A stretch of 64,000 nucleotides of DNA from Microbacterium hydrocarbonoxydans (GTDB lineage: Bacteria > Actinomycetota > Actinomycetes > Actinomycetales > Microbacteriaceae), in assembly GCF_000956475.1 (NCBI RefSeq), contig NZ_JYJB01000006.1, forward strand, positions 62,001-126,000. The letters are read 5' to 3'. A program made the position numbers and the translations under genes. This document shows positions 53,175 to 61,428 of this stretch, piece by piece. The notes under the pieces were generated by a model, which was not told the DNA's origin, searched no databases, and worked only from the letters and a program-made list of their open reading frames with translations. Numbering within the stretch: position 1 is the first letter of the stretch; every line of letters begins with the position of its first letter.

Positions 53175-55340
53175 TCAGCACGTCTTCGCCGGATACGCCG
53201 CCGTGAACGTCGCCCCGGGCACAGTGAGCTGCACCGAACCCGCAGCGAGCGCATTCGTCCGCGCGTTGAAAGACGCAGAAGCGGAATCACCGGCGGCCAC
53301 GGTCAGAGACTTCGATCCGTACGAACCCGCCGTCGTCGAGACGGCGACGGTCGCGGCATCCGCATTCCGCACCGAAGCCACGACGACCGCCTTGCCTGCC
53401 ACGCAGCGCGAGGTCGCGAAGGCCGCGATCTCCGGCGCCGCCGCCGGGTCGACGGCTACGGACGAGAAGCGGAACCGCTGACAGTCGTTGTTCAGCACGC
53501 TGTACTGGTGCACGCGGGTGCCGTCGGCCAGCGCGCAGAACGACAGATCCAGCGCCTTGCCGCTCGCGCCGTTGCGGAACTCCACGACGCCGTCACCCGA
53601 TACCTGCAGCCTCCAGGTGCTGCCGGCGATGCCGCACGCTCCCTGAGTCACCGCGACCGAGTCGGCCGACGATCCGCCTGTCACCGCGAGGCACTTCTCC
53701 GGCGCAGACCCGAGGTGCATCTCCGACTCGCCGTTCGCCGCCGCCGTGAACGTCACGCTCTGGCAGGCGGCCGCGGTGTACTCGCGCTGCTGCAGGATCG
53801 CCCCGTCAGTCGTCGAGCATCCCGGAACCTCGAGCGCCTTGCCCGACACCATCGACGTCACGACGACGACCCCAGCCGGACGCAGCGACCAGTCCTGAGC
53901 GGCAGAGCCGTCGGCCGCAGACTGCGCGAGGGCACCGCCAGAAGCGGTGAGAGCCTTCCCGCTCGTGCGGTTCGTGAGGGTCGACCATCCGCCCGTCGTC
54001 TGCGCGACCGACCACTGCTGGCAGCCCGTGGTGCGGAACGGGGTCTGCTCGAGAGCAGTGCCCGCCGCAGCAGAGCAGGATGCCGGCCCCAGGGCCTTGC
54101 CGCTCACCGCGTTCACGATGCGCAGGTAGCCGTCGCCCGTGCTGTCGAGCACGAACCGCGACCGCGTCGAGGAGCAGTCCCCGGCGACCAGCGCCGCACC
54201 GTCCTCATCCGTCGACACCGTGGCGCACTGACCCGTGCTGCGGCTCACGAGGTTCCACCGCGCGCCCTCGAGCTGCGCGGTGATCGGTCCGTTCTCGCCG
54301 CTCGGTACCGCGAGCGGCGTCGTCGTGGCCTGAGGCACGCCGAAGTCCGGCTCGCCGTCGGCGCGCCACGTCACGATCTGCGCGCGGGCCGTGCGCTGAC
54401 GACTGCATCCGCCGTCTGCCGTCGGATTGGCGTGATACAGATTCCAGGTCTCGGTGCCGTCCGGCGAGGTGAAGAAGTCGTTGTGACCCGTGCCGTAGGC
54501 GCCGTTCGCCTGCGAGAACACCGGACCGTCGCTTTTGCGCCACGACGCCGCGAGCACCGGATCACCGCCCGTGTACTCGAGGGTGCCGAGCTGGTAGTCG
54601 GCCGTTCCGCAGAAGCTCGCGGAGTACGTGATCCAGGTGCGACCGTCGTGCTGCAGAGCGATCGGCCCCTCGTTCACCGGCTGTCCGATCGTCTCCCACG
54701 ACTCGACCGGCTGCGACAGGATGTTCAGCGGTCCGGTCGCGGTCCACGGGTTGGTCATCCGGGCGATGTAGTTGCTCTGCAGCCCGTCCGGTGCGAACTC
54801 CGACCACACCATGAACAGCTCGCCGTTCAGCTCCAGGTATGAGCCGTCGATGTTCCAGTCGTCGATCGGCAGCGGACGGCCCTTGTACGTGTACGGGCCC
54901 ATCGGGTCGTCGGCGGCGCTCTCGATCACCTGCAGATGCTGGGTGCCGTAGTTGCCCGAGACGCCCATCGTGTACATGAGGTACCAGCGCCAGCCGTTCG
55001 GCCCGTTCAGGCGCTTGAGCTCCGGCGCCCACATGTTGCCGTTGCGCCCCGTGTTCGTGTCGGAGTACACCGTGACGGGCTTCGTGGTGCCGAGCCCTTC
55101 GAGCGTCGGCGCCTTGCGCATCATGACCTGGTTGTTCCACGTCGTCGACACCATGTAGTAGTTGCCGTCGTAGAACTCGATGGTCGGGTCGGCGGTGTCG
55201 GGGGCGATCGGATTCGTGAACGTGTCCTCGCCGACGGCCTGGGCGGCCGGGGCCTGCAGCCCGTCGGCGGCGGTCAGGCCGCCGACGGCCAGGGCCGCGA
55301 CGAGCGCGACCCGCAGGGCGGCGCGCACGTGCTTCAGCAT
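53175..55340 (-). CDS. Secreted GH43 arabinofuranosidase with ricin-type (CBM13-like) repeats and RCVAGK C-terminal module
   Basis: The 721-residue protein has a signal peptide (to about AQAVG). The GH43 domain (about 40-340) shows DTADPTIEFYDGNYYMV, WNIDGSYLELNGELFMV and NEGPIALQHDGRTWI, which give the three catalytic carboxylates. Two ricin-like stretches with many Cys (about 345-630, for example SRSTGQCATVS and SGKALDLSFCALADGT) follow. The shared module ends KTC with no final Gly. The ATG overlaps the stop of the upstream gene (ATGCTGA), so it is third in a coupled operon. It should release arabinose from polymers. Confidence 0.88.
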   Translation of the reverse strand: MLKHVRAALRVALVAALAVGGLTAADGLQAPAAQAVGEDTFTNPIAPDTADPTIEFYDGNYYMVSTTWNNQVMMRKAPTLEGLGTTKPVTVYSDTNTGRNGNMWAPELKRLNGPNGWRWYLMYTMGVSGNYGTQHLQVIESAADDPMGPYTYKGRPLPIDDWNIDGSYLELNGELFMVWSEFAPDGLQSNYIARMTNPWTATGPLNILSQPVESWETIGQPVNEGPIALQHDGRTWITYSASFCGTADYQLGTLEYTGGDPVLAASWRKSDGPVFSQANGAYGTGHNDFFTSPDGTETWNLYHANPTADGGCSRQRTARAQIVTWRADGEPDFGVPQATTTPLAVPSGENGPITAQLEGARWNLVSRSTGQCATVSTDEDGAALVAGDCSSTRSRFVLDSTGDGYLRIVNAVSGKALGPASCSAAAGTALEQTPFRTTGCQQWSVAQTTGGWSTLTNRTSGKALTASGGALAQSAADGSAAQDWSLRPAGVVVVTSMVSGKALEVPGCSTTDGAILQQREYTAAACQSVTFTAAANGESEMHLGSAPEKCLAVTGGSSADSVAVTQGACGIAGSTWRLQVSGDGVVEFRNGASGKALDLSFCALADGTRVHQYSVLNNDCQRFRFSSVAVDPAAAPEIAAFATSRCVAGKAVVVASVRNADAATVAVSTTAGSYGSKSLTVAAGDSASASFNARTNALAAGSVQLTVPGATFTAAYPAKTC

Positions 55341-58234
55341 GTGCGGCTCCCGTAGGCGGCGGTCGCGACGGTCGCACCGTCGACGGATGCCTGCACCGAT
55401 CCCGATGCGACGGACGCCGCGCGGGTGCTGAACGTCACGGTCGTGCTCTTGCCGCCCGCGAGGTCGACGACCTTCTCGCCGTACGCCGAGGAGACGGTGA
55501 CATGCGCCGCGGCGCTGCCGGCGTTCGCGACGGTCGCTGCGACCACGACCTTGCCCGCCACGCAGCGCGTCGACAGATCGAGGCTGATTCCGGGGGTGAC
55601 CGTCACGGTCGCCGTGACCGGCATCCGCGACGCGTCCTGCGCGATGCCGCGCACCGTGAACGTTCCGGCGGCCGCGTAGTCGGCGGGGTCGACGCCCTCC
55701 CACGAGACGTCGACCGTCGACGTCGCGCCGCTCGCGGTCGTGAGCGTCGCCTTCGGCAGCACCGGGGCGGTGCCGGCGCGGGTGGATGCCGTGATCGGCG
55801 CGACCTCGGTCACCGCGATCTCCGGGGCGAAGCCCTCGAGCACCGTCTGGTACTCGGCGCGCGTGACCGGGATCACGGTGCCGTGCCGCGGCTTTCCGCC
55901 GTCGCTGTTCTGCGGCAGGTTCTCGCGCAGGATCGAGCCGAGCGGCTGCCACGAGGCGCCGTTCGTGATGTCGGTCGAGCCGAACGGGATGTAGTGGTTC
56001 GGACCGCCGTGATAGTTCGGCTGGTCGATGAACAGGTACCAGTCGAAGCCGTTCACGTCGCCGGGGTTCGAGGGGAAGATGCTCGGCCCCTCGCCGCTCG
56101 AGTAGGTCCCGCCCGGCTCGCCGTTCGGCAGACCGGTCGCGATCTTCTCCTGCACCAGGGTCCACTCGTCGGCAGCCCCGCTCGTGCCGGGCAGCGTGCC
56201 GCTGATCGTCGCGAGCAGGTCGGTCGACTTCTCCTCGCGGATGGTCATCGACGCCTCGTCCTTCGTGAAGCGGTAATACGTGCCGTCGTGCTCGGCGACC
56301 GTCGAGTCGATGAGTCCGAGGCCGGTGCCGCGCTTCACGTCAGACCAGATCTGCGGCTCCGAGAAGGTCACGAAGTCGTCGGTGGTGACGTAGATCATGC
56401 GGTTGTAGGTGACGGCGGTGCGCGAAGCGACATCGGTCGTCGGGTACAGGTTCGACGCCCAGAACACGACGTAGCGGCCGATCTCGTCATCCCAGTAGGC
56501 CTCGGGCGCCCAGGTGTTTCCGGCGTATGCCGACGACACCTCGACGTGGCGCTGCGCCGACCAGTTCACGAGGTCGGTCGACTCCCACACCTCGATCGCG
56601 CGCGACCCGGAGATCTGCGCGGTCGTGAATCCGCCGGCGAGCCCCGCGACCTTGAGGTCGGTGGCGAGCATGTAGAACTTGTCGCCTTCGTGCGAGCGGA
56701 TGATGAACGGGTCGCGGAGACCGGTCGTGCCCTGCGTGGACGTGAAGATCGGCTCGCCGTCGTTCAGCGTGTTCCAGCGCAGCGCATCGTTGCCCTTCGA
56801 GGCGGCGAGGCTCACACGCTCGGCCCCTGCGCCCTCGCCGGTGAAGAACGCCCACACGTAGGCCTCCTTCTCAGCGGATGCCGTGGGCGCCTGCTTCACG
56901 GTCAGAGTGATCTGCTTCGAGGCGGTGGCCGCCCCGACCGTGGCGGTGACAGCCAGCACGACGGTCGCGTCGGCCCCGGCGGGACGCGTGATCGCCACGG
57001 TCGCGGACCCGGCCTTCACGCCCTCCTCGATGGATGCGACCGCGGTCCCCGAGACGACCGACCAGCTCAGGGACGATCCGTTCGCCCCGGCCGTCGCGAC
57101 CGAGAGCGCGGTGCGCACGTCGCCTGCTCCGCTGATCGACACGGCGGCGAGGTCGGCATCCGCCTTCGCCTGATCCGAGAGCTCGGCAGGAACCGTCACC
57201 GAGTAGGTGCGCGTGGTCGTCGCCCCGCCCACCGTGAAGGTGGCGGTGAGGGTGGCCACGGCATCCGCCGATCCGGCCGACGGACGTGTGACCGTCGCCG
57301 TGCCGCCCGAGACCTGGATGGCCGCGTTGTCGGAGGCCCACGAGACCGAGACTCCGCTGCTGCTGGTCGGCAGCGTGAACGACGAGGTCGCCGACCCCGG
57401 CACGGTCACCCCGGCGACCGCACGATCGAGAGCCTGACCCGTGTACAGCGAGGTCACATCCGACGCGCTGAGCGCTGTGGCGTACACGGCGAAGTCGTCG
57501 ACGTCTCCGGCCCAGCCGGGGTCGTTGTAGGTCGAGCGACCCAGATACGACACGAGGTTCGAGCCGAACGAGGAGATGTTGCGGGCGATCGGCACTGCAG
57601 AGATCTGCGTGCCGTTGACGTACGTGGTCAGGGTGCCCGCGACACCGTCGATCACCGTCGTGTACAGCGACAGGCCGGCGGGCGTCTTGATGCCGGAGGT
57701 CGCCGCGTTCGTCGATCCGGCGCCGACCTCGGTGCCCCACGGAGCGGTCGCGCTGACCGTGTTGGTGAGGACCGACTTCACGTAGCCGCTGGGATTCGTC
57801 GGGTTCAGCAGCCAGTAGGCGCTCGAATAGCTCGCGCCGGACGCGACCGGCGCGCCGATGAACGCTGCGGCCGTGTTGGCCGGTCCCGAGCGGCCCGTGA
57901 GCCACGTCGAGACGGTCAGCTGCTGCTTGCCGACGAGCCCCGCCGTCGGGATCTCCAGGTAGCCGGCCGTGGCCCTGGCGCCGCCGGGGAGGGTGAGCTG
58001 GCCGCCCGCCACGCTGGCGCCCGACTGCTTGATCACCCCGTCGTAGCCGTTGCCTGAGAGGTCGCCGACCGTGCCGCCTGCGGCCGAGTCGAACGAGTAG
58101 TGGATGAGAGGGGCAGGGCCCTCGGCGGCGGCCGAGGCGGTGTGCGAACTCACCGCCCCGATCGCGACGATGGTGGCGGCGGCGGCGATGACGGCCGCCG
58201 TCTTGCGGGCGCTCGCGGCGAGCAGATTTGTCAT
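55334..58234 (-). CDS. Secreted LamG-Ig-GH43 protein with RCVAGK C-terminal module (operon gene 2)
   Basis: The 966-residue protein has a signal peptide (to about TASA), a LamG-like lectin domain (about 40-250, LIHYSFDSAAGGTVGDLSGNGYDG), and two bacterial Ig-like domains of the type SWASDNAAIQVSGGTATVTRP (about 260-450). GH43 (about 465-800) shows LRDPFIIRSHEGDKFYML, LGLIDSTVAEHDGTYYRF and SSGEGPSIF. A Big-type domain (about 800-880) and the shared module ending RTC complete it. It lies 15 bases after the previous gene, with GGAGAAGAGAGA as ribosome site. The Ig-like domains probably space the catalytic domain from the anchor. Confidence 0.88.
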   Translation of the reverse strand: MTNLLAASARKTAAVIAAAATIVAIGAVSSHTASAAAEGPAPLIHYSFDSAAGGTVGDLSGNGYDGVIKQSGASVAGGQLTLPGGARATAGYLEIPTAGLVGKQQLTVSTWLTGRSGPANTAAAFIGAPVASGASYSSAYWLLNPTNPSGYVKSVLTNTVSATAPWGTEVGAGSTNAATSGIKTPAGLSLYTTVIDGVAGTLTTYVNGTQISAVPIARNISSFGSNLVSYLGRSTYNDPGWAGDVDDFAVYATALSASDVTSLYTGQALDRAVAGVTVPGSATSSFTLPTSSSGVSVSWASDNAAIQVSGGTATVTRPSAGSADAVATLTATFTVGGATTTRTYSVTVPAELSDQAKADADLAAVSISGAGDVRTALSVATAGANGSSLSWSVVSGTAVASIEEGVKAGSATVAITRPAGADATVVLAVTATVGAATASKQITLTVKQAPTASAEKEAYVWAFFTGEGAGAERVSLAASKGNDALRWNTLNDGEPIFTSTQGTTGLRDPFIIRSHEGDKFYMLATDLKVAGLAGGFTTAQISGSRAIEVWESTDLVNWSAQRHVEVSSAYAGNTWAPEAYWDDEIGRYVVFWASNLYPTTDVASRTAVTYNRMIYVTTDDFVTFSEPQIWSDVKRGTGLGLIDSTVAEHDGTYYRFTKDEASMTIREEKSTDLLATISGTLPGTSGAADEWTLVQEKIATGLPNGEPGGTYSSGEGPSIFPSNPGDVNGFDWYLFIDQPNYHGGPNHYIPFGSTDITNGASWQPLGSILRENLPQNSDGGKPRHGTVIPVTRAEYQTVLEGFAPEIAVTEVAPITASTRAGTAPVLPKATLTTASGATSTVDVSWEGVDPADYAAAGTFTVRGIAQDASRMPVTATVTVTPGISLDLSTRCVAGKVVVAATVANAGSAAAHVTVSSAYGEKVVDLAGGKSTTVTFSTRAASVASGSVQASVDGATVATAAYGSRTC

Positions 58235-58248
58235 TCTCTCTTCTCCGA

Positions 58249-61209
58249 TCAGCCGCAGAGACCTGCGGGGATGGCGGTCGTGCTGTTGTGGCTCTGACCT
58301 GCGGGCCCGGTCGCGGTGATCGTGGCGGTGCCCTCCGGAACCGCGGCGAGGCGGGTGGCGAAGGCGACGGAGCTCGTGGCTCCGGCCGCGAGTGCGACGC
58401 TCTTCGTGCCGTACGGGGTCGAGACGGTCACCTGGGCGGCGACCGTGGAGGCGTTCGCGATCGTGACGAGCACCTGGCCCTTGCCTGCGACGCATCGCAC
58501 GGCGGCCGTGGCGTTCACGGCGAAGGAGCCGACCGGCGCCGCGGCAGAGGCCGACGTCGTGACGAGACCGTCGCGGTAGCCGTCGTAGGTCGCCGTGACG
58601 CTGGTGACGCCTGCGGGCACGGTCGCGGTGGCCGTGCCGTCGACGAGCGCGACGGTCGTGGTCCATGCGCCGCCTGCGAAGGTGACGGTGCCGGCGACAT
58701 CGCCGCCGTCGGCGGCCGTGACGGATGCCGCAGCCTCGCGACCGGTCACCTCGAGTGTCGTGGTGGAGGCCACCGCGGCGATCGTGGTCCAGTTCTTCAT
58801 GGCGGTCAGCACGCTCTGCGGAACGCTCACGAAGGCGCCGTGCCGCGGGCTCGCCGGGAGTCCGCCGGCCGGGCGCACGTTCCAGCCGGAGCGCTGCGAG
58901 AGCCGGTCGGCCTGCGAGCTCGAGGCGATCTGCTCGCCGGTCGTCACGAAGGCGCGGTAGCCGCCGGCGCCGTAGTTGTCGACGAGGAAGACGTAGCCGT
59001 CGCCCGAGGCGTTGTTCGGGTCGCCCTCGTTGAGCTTGATGATCTCGGGACCCTCACCCGACTGACCGGTCTCGAGGCTGGTCATGTGCGTGTCCGTGAG
59101 CTGCCACGTCTTCGTCGGGTCGGCGCTCCAGTTCGACGAGGTGGTCGGCGCGGTGAGCACGCTCGAGCGCTCCAGGAAGATGTCCTTGCCCGCTTCGAGG
59201 GTGCCTGCGGCGCCCGACTCCTCGTTCTTGGTGAACCGGTAGTAGTAGTCGCCGATCTTCGTGACGGTCGAGTCGATGCGCGCGTAACCCGTGTCCTGCC
59301 AGGTGGCGGGCGGGTACGTGAACGTCTTGAAGTCGCGAGTCGTCACGGAGAACATGCGCGCGTACAGGTTGTCGGTGTTCGTGTGGCTCGCGTCGGAGTA
59401 CTTGCGGGAGGCGAAGAACACCACGTACGACTGCAGGGCGTCGTCCCAGTAGGCTTCGGGCGCCCAGGTCATGCCGGCCTCGGGCTGGTTGATCGTGATG
59501 CCCGTGTTCTCGCCGTTCGTGCGGGTCCAGTTGACCATGTCGGTCGACTCCCACACCTCGATCTTCAGGCTTCCGGCCGACTGCGCAGGACCCCACCCGG
59601 TGCCGCAGCTGATGCAGAGGTCGGTGGCGACCATGTAGTACTTGTCGCCGTCGTGCGCGCGCAGGATGTACGGGTCGCGCAGACCCTTGGTGTCGGCGGT
59701 CGACGTGATCACGGGGTTGCCGCCGTTCACGGGCGCGAACGTGAAGAAGTCGTTGCCGCTGGTCGCCGCCTGGTAGATCTTCTCGTCGCTGTCCGACTTG
59801 AAGTACGCGCTGGCGTAGCCGGCATCCGGAGCGGTGCGGGCGTGCTCGGCCACGCTCACGGTGTAGTCGCGCGACAGGGTCGCGCCGTTCAGGGTCGCGT
59901 GCGCCGTCAGCGTGACGGTGCGGTCGCCGCTGCCGTATGCGGGCCGTTCGACGATGCCGCCGCCGCGGTAGGGGTCGGCGGCGCCGACGGCGGGGGCGGT
60001 GTAGGCCGGGTCGGTCGGCGTGACGAGCGAAGCATCCGACGAGGTCCACGTGATGGCCGAGCCGTCGACCGAGCCCTTCGTGATGAGCGGCAGGTTCTCG
60101 GTGGTGCGCGAAGCGAGGCTGATCGCATCGAGATCGGCGGATGCGGATGCGGCGACGACCGTCACGGAGAACGTGATGGGCGCCCCCGAGGCGGGCGTCG
60201 CCGTGATGGTCACGGTGGTGTCGCTGGTGAGCGCACGCGAGACGACGCCCGTGTTCGAGACGATCGAGGTGTCGGACGACGACCAACTGAGTGCGACGCC
60301 GTTGGACGACGCCGGGAAGGTGAGGTTGCTGCGCACCGCGTCAAGCGACGCGTTCGCGCCCTTGATGATCGGCAGCAGGTCGCCGCGCAGCAGCGCCTGC
60401 GTCGTGGCCGACTTCTCGGCGGCAGACGGCTGACTCGCCGTGACCTGCTCGGCGGTCAGAGAGCTGTCCCAGAAGCGCACGTCGGTGACGTCGCCCTTGA
60501 GCAGGGCGTCGCCGGTGTACAGCGAGCGGCCGAGGTAGCCGAGCGTGCCGGATGCCGGGACGATCGAGCTCAGGCTGTAGGCGTGCGAGACGGTGGAGAT
60601 GACCTGGCCGTCGCGGTACAGCGTCAGGGTGCTGCCGCTGCCGACCATCGTGAGGGTCGTGAAGCCGGGGTTCAGGCCGCCGCCGGCCGGCAGGCGCACC
60701 TCGCCGTTGCTCGTGCCGGTCTTCACGCGGATGCCGGAGAGCACTTGGTTGCTGTACGCGCTCTCGCCCGAACGCGGGTTCACGAACACGTGGTTGCCGA
60801 GCGCGGTGGTGTTCCACGCGCCGACGCCGTTGCCGATGACCCAGCCGAACTGGTTCGCCGCCGTCTGCGTCGCGACCGTGTACTCGACCGTGAAGTCGTT
60901 GTCGGCGCCCGTGACCAGACCCTGGGGGAGCGCGGCGTAGCCGTCGTTCTTGAAACGCAGCACCGCGTCGCCGCCGGCGTCGACGAATGACGCATCCGTG
61001 AAGCCGGTCAGCGTGGCGTTGCGACCGTTGCCCGAGACGTCCAGCAGGGCGTTGCCCGCGTGCGACATGTCGTAGTGGGCTGTGGGCGCCGGAACGTCGG
61101 CGGCGACGGCCGCAGCAGGAGAGAAGGCGCAGACGGACGCCGCGAGAGCGCCGGCGATGCCGGCGGCGAGGAGTCTGCGCCGGCGGGGTGGTGGGGTGGG
61201 TGCGCTCAT
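58249..61209 (-). CDS. Secreted LamG-Ig-GH43 protein with RCVAGK C-terminal module (operon gene 1)
   Basis: The 986-residue protein has a Tat-like basic start (PPPRRRRLLAAG) and signal peptide to about AVAA, a LamG-like domain (about 40-250), Ig-like domains (about 270-450), and GH43 with LRDPYILRAHDGDKYYMV, YARIDSTVTKIGDYYYRF and SGEGPEII. A CnaB/Big-like region (VTSVTATYDGYRDGLVTT) precedes the shared module, which ends LCG. AAAGGAG precedes the ATG. It is the first gene of the three-gene GH43 operon and similar in layout to the next gene and to the divergent one. Confidence 0.88.
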   Translation of the reverse strand: MSAPTPPPRRRRLLAAGIAGALAASVCAFSPAAAVAADVPAPTAHYDMSHAGNALLDVSGNGRNATLTGFTDASFVDAGGDAVLRFKNDGYAALPQGLVTGADNDFTVEYTVATQTAANQFGWVIGNGVGAWNTTALGNHVFVNPRSGESAYSNQVLSGIRVKTGTSNGEVRLPAGGGLNPGFTTLTMVGSGSTLTLYRDGQVISTVSHAYSLSSIVPASGTLGYLGRSLYTGDALLKGDVTDVRFWDSSLTAEQVTASQPSAAEKSATTQALLRGDLLPIIKGANASLDAVRSNLTFPASSNGVALSWSSSDTSIVSNTGVVSRALTSDTTVTITATPASGAPITFSVTVVAASASADLDAISLASRTTENLPLITKGSVDGSAITWTSSDASLVTPTDPAYTAPAVGAADPYRGGGIVERPAYGSGDRTVTLTAHATLNGATLSRDYTVSVAEHARTAPDAGYASAYFKSDSDEKIYQAATSGNDFFTFAPVNGGNPVITSTADTKGLRDPYILRAHDGDKYYMVATDLCISCGTGWGPAQSAGSLKIEVWESTDMVNWTRTNGENTGITINQPEAGMTWAPEAYWDDALQSYVVFFASRKYSDASHTNTDNLYARMFSVTTRDFKTFTYPPATWQDTGYARIDSTVTKIGDYYYRFTKNEESGAAGTLEAGKDIFLERSSVLTAPTTSSNWSADPTKTWQLTDTHMTSLETGQSGEGPEIIKLNEGDPNNASGDGYVFLVDNYGAGGYRAFVTTGEQIASSSQADRLSQRSGWNVRPAGGLPASPRHGAFVSVPQSVLTAMKNWTTIAAVASTTTLEVTGREAAASVTAADGGDVAGTVTFAGGAWTTTVALVDGTATATVPAGVTSVTATYDGYRDGLVTTSASAAAPVGSFAVNATAAVRCVAGKGQVLVTIANASTVAAQVTVSTPYGTKSVALAAGATSSVAFATRLAAVPEGTATITATGPAGQSHNSTTAIPAGLCG

Positions 61210-61428
61210 GGCGGAAGCTCCTTTGTCGTCGTTGACGGCGCGCCGCGACAGGGCGGCGGTTTCGATGGCCCTCGGGTGGGCTCATCGGAATGTTAGCGGA
61301 CACATAGGCGGAAAGACAGGGCCGCACCGAAAAGCCACCGGCTTCGGTTTTCGCCCTGGTGGGGGATTCGCCTCATGTGCTAGGTTTCCTGGTTACCGGT
61401 AACAAGCCACGCTTATCTGGAGCTCTCA
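61210..61428. promoter_or_regulatory. Divergent control region between two GH43 transcripts
   Basis: Plus-strand side: TGTGCT (61376-61381), an 18-base spacer and TAACAA (61400-61405), with the palindrome GTTACCGGTAAC (61392-61403) over the spacer end and -10, as at 29363. Minus-strand side: TGTCTT, a 17-base spacer and TAACAT (61295-61290), with TGTTAGCG at 61291-61298, half of the operator in front of the GH59-like gene. An ACCGAA/TTCGGT dyad lies at 61326-61348. The two directions thus seem to answer to different regulators. Confidence 0.55.

Noticed and set aside
58228..60990. A 920-codon plus-strand frame opposite the GH43 operon
   Set aside because: Glycine/arginine/valine-rich shadow of a real gene on the other strand.
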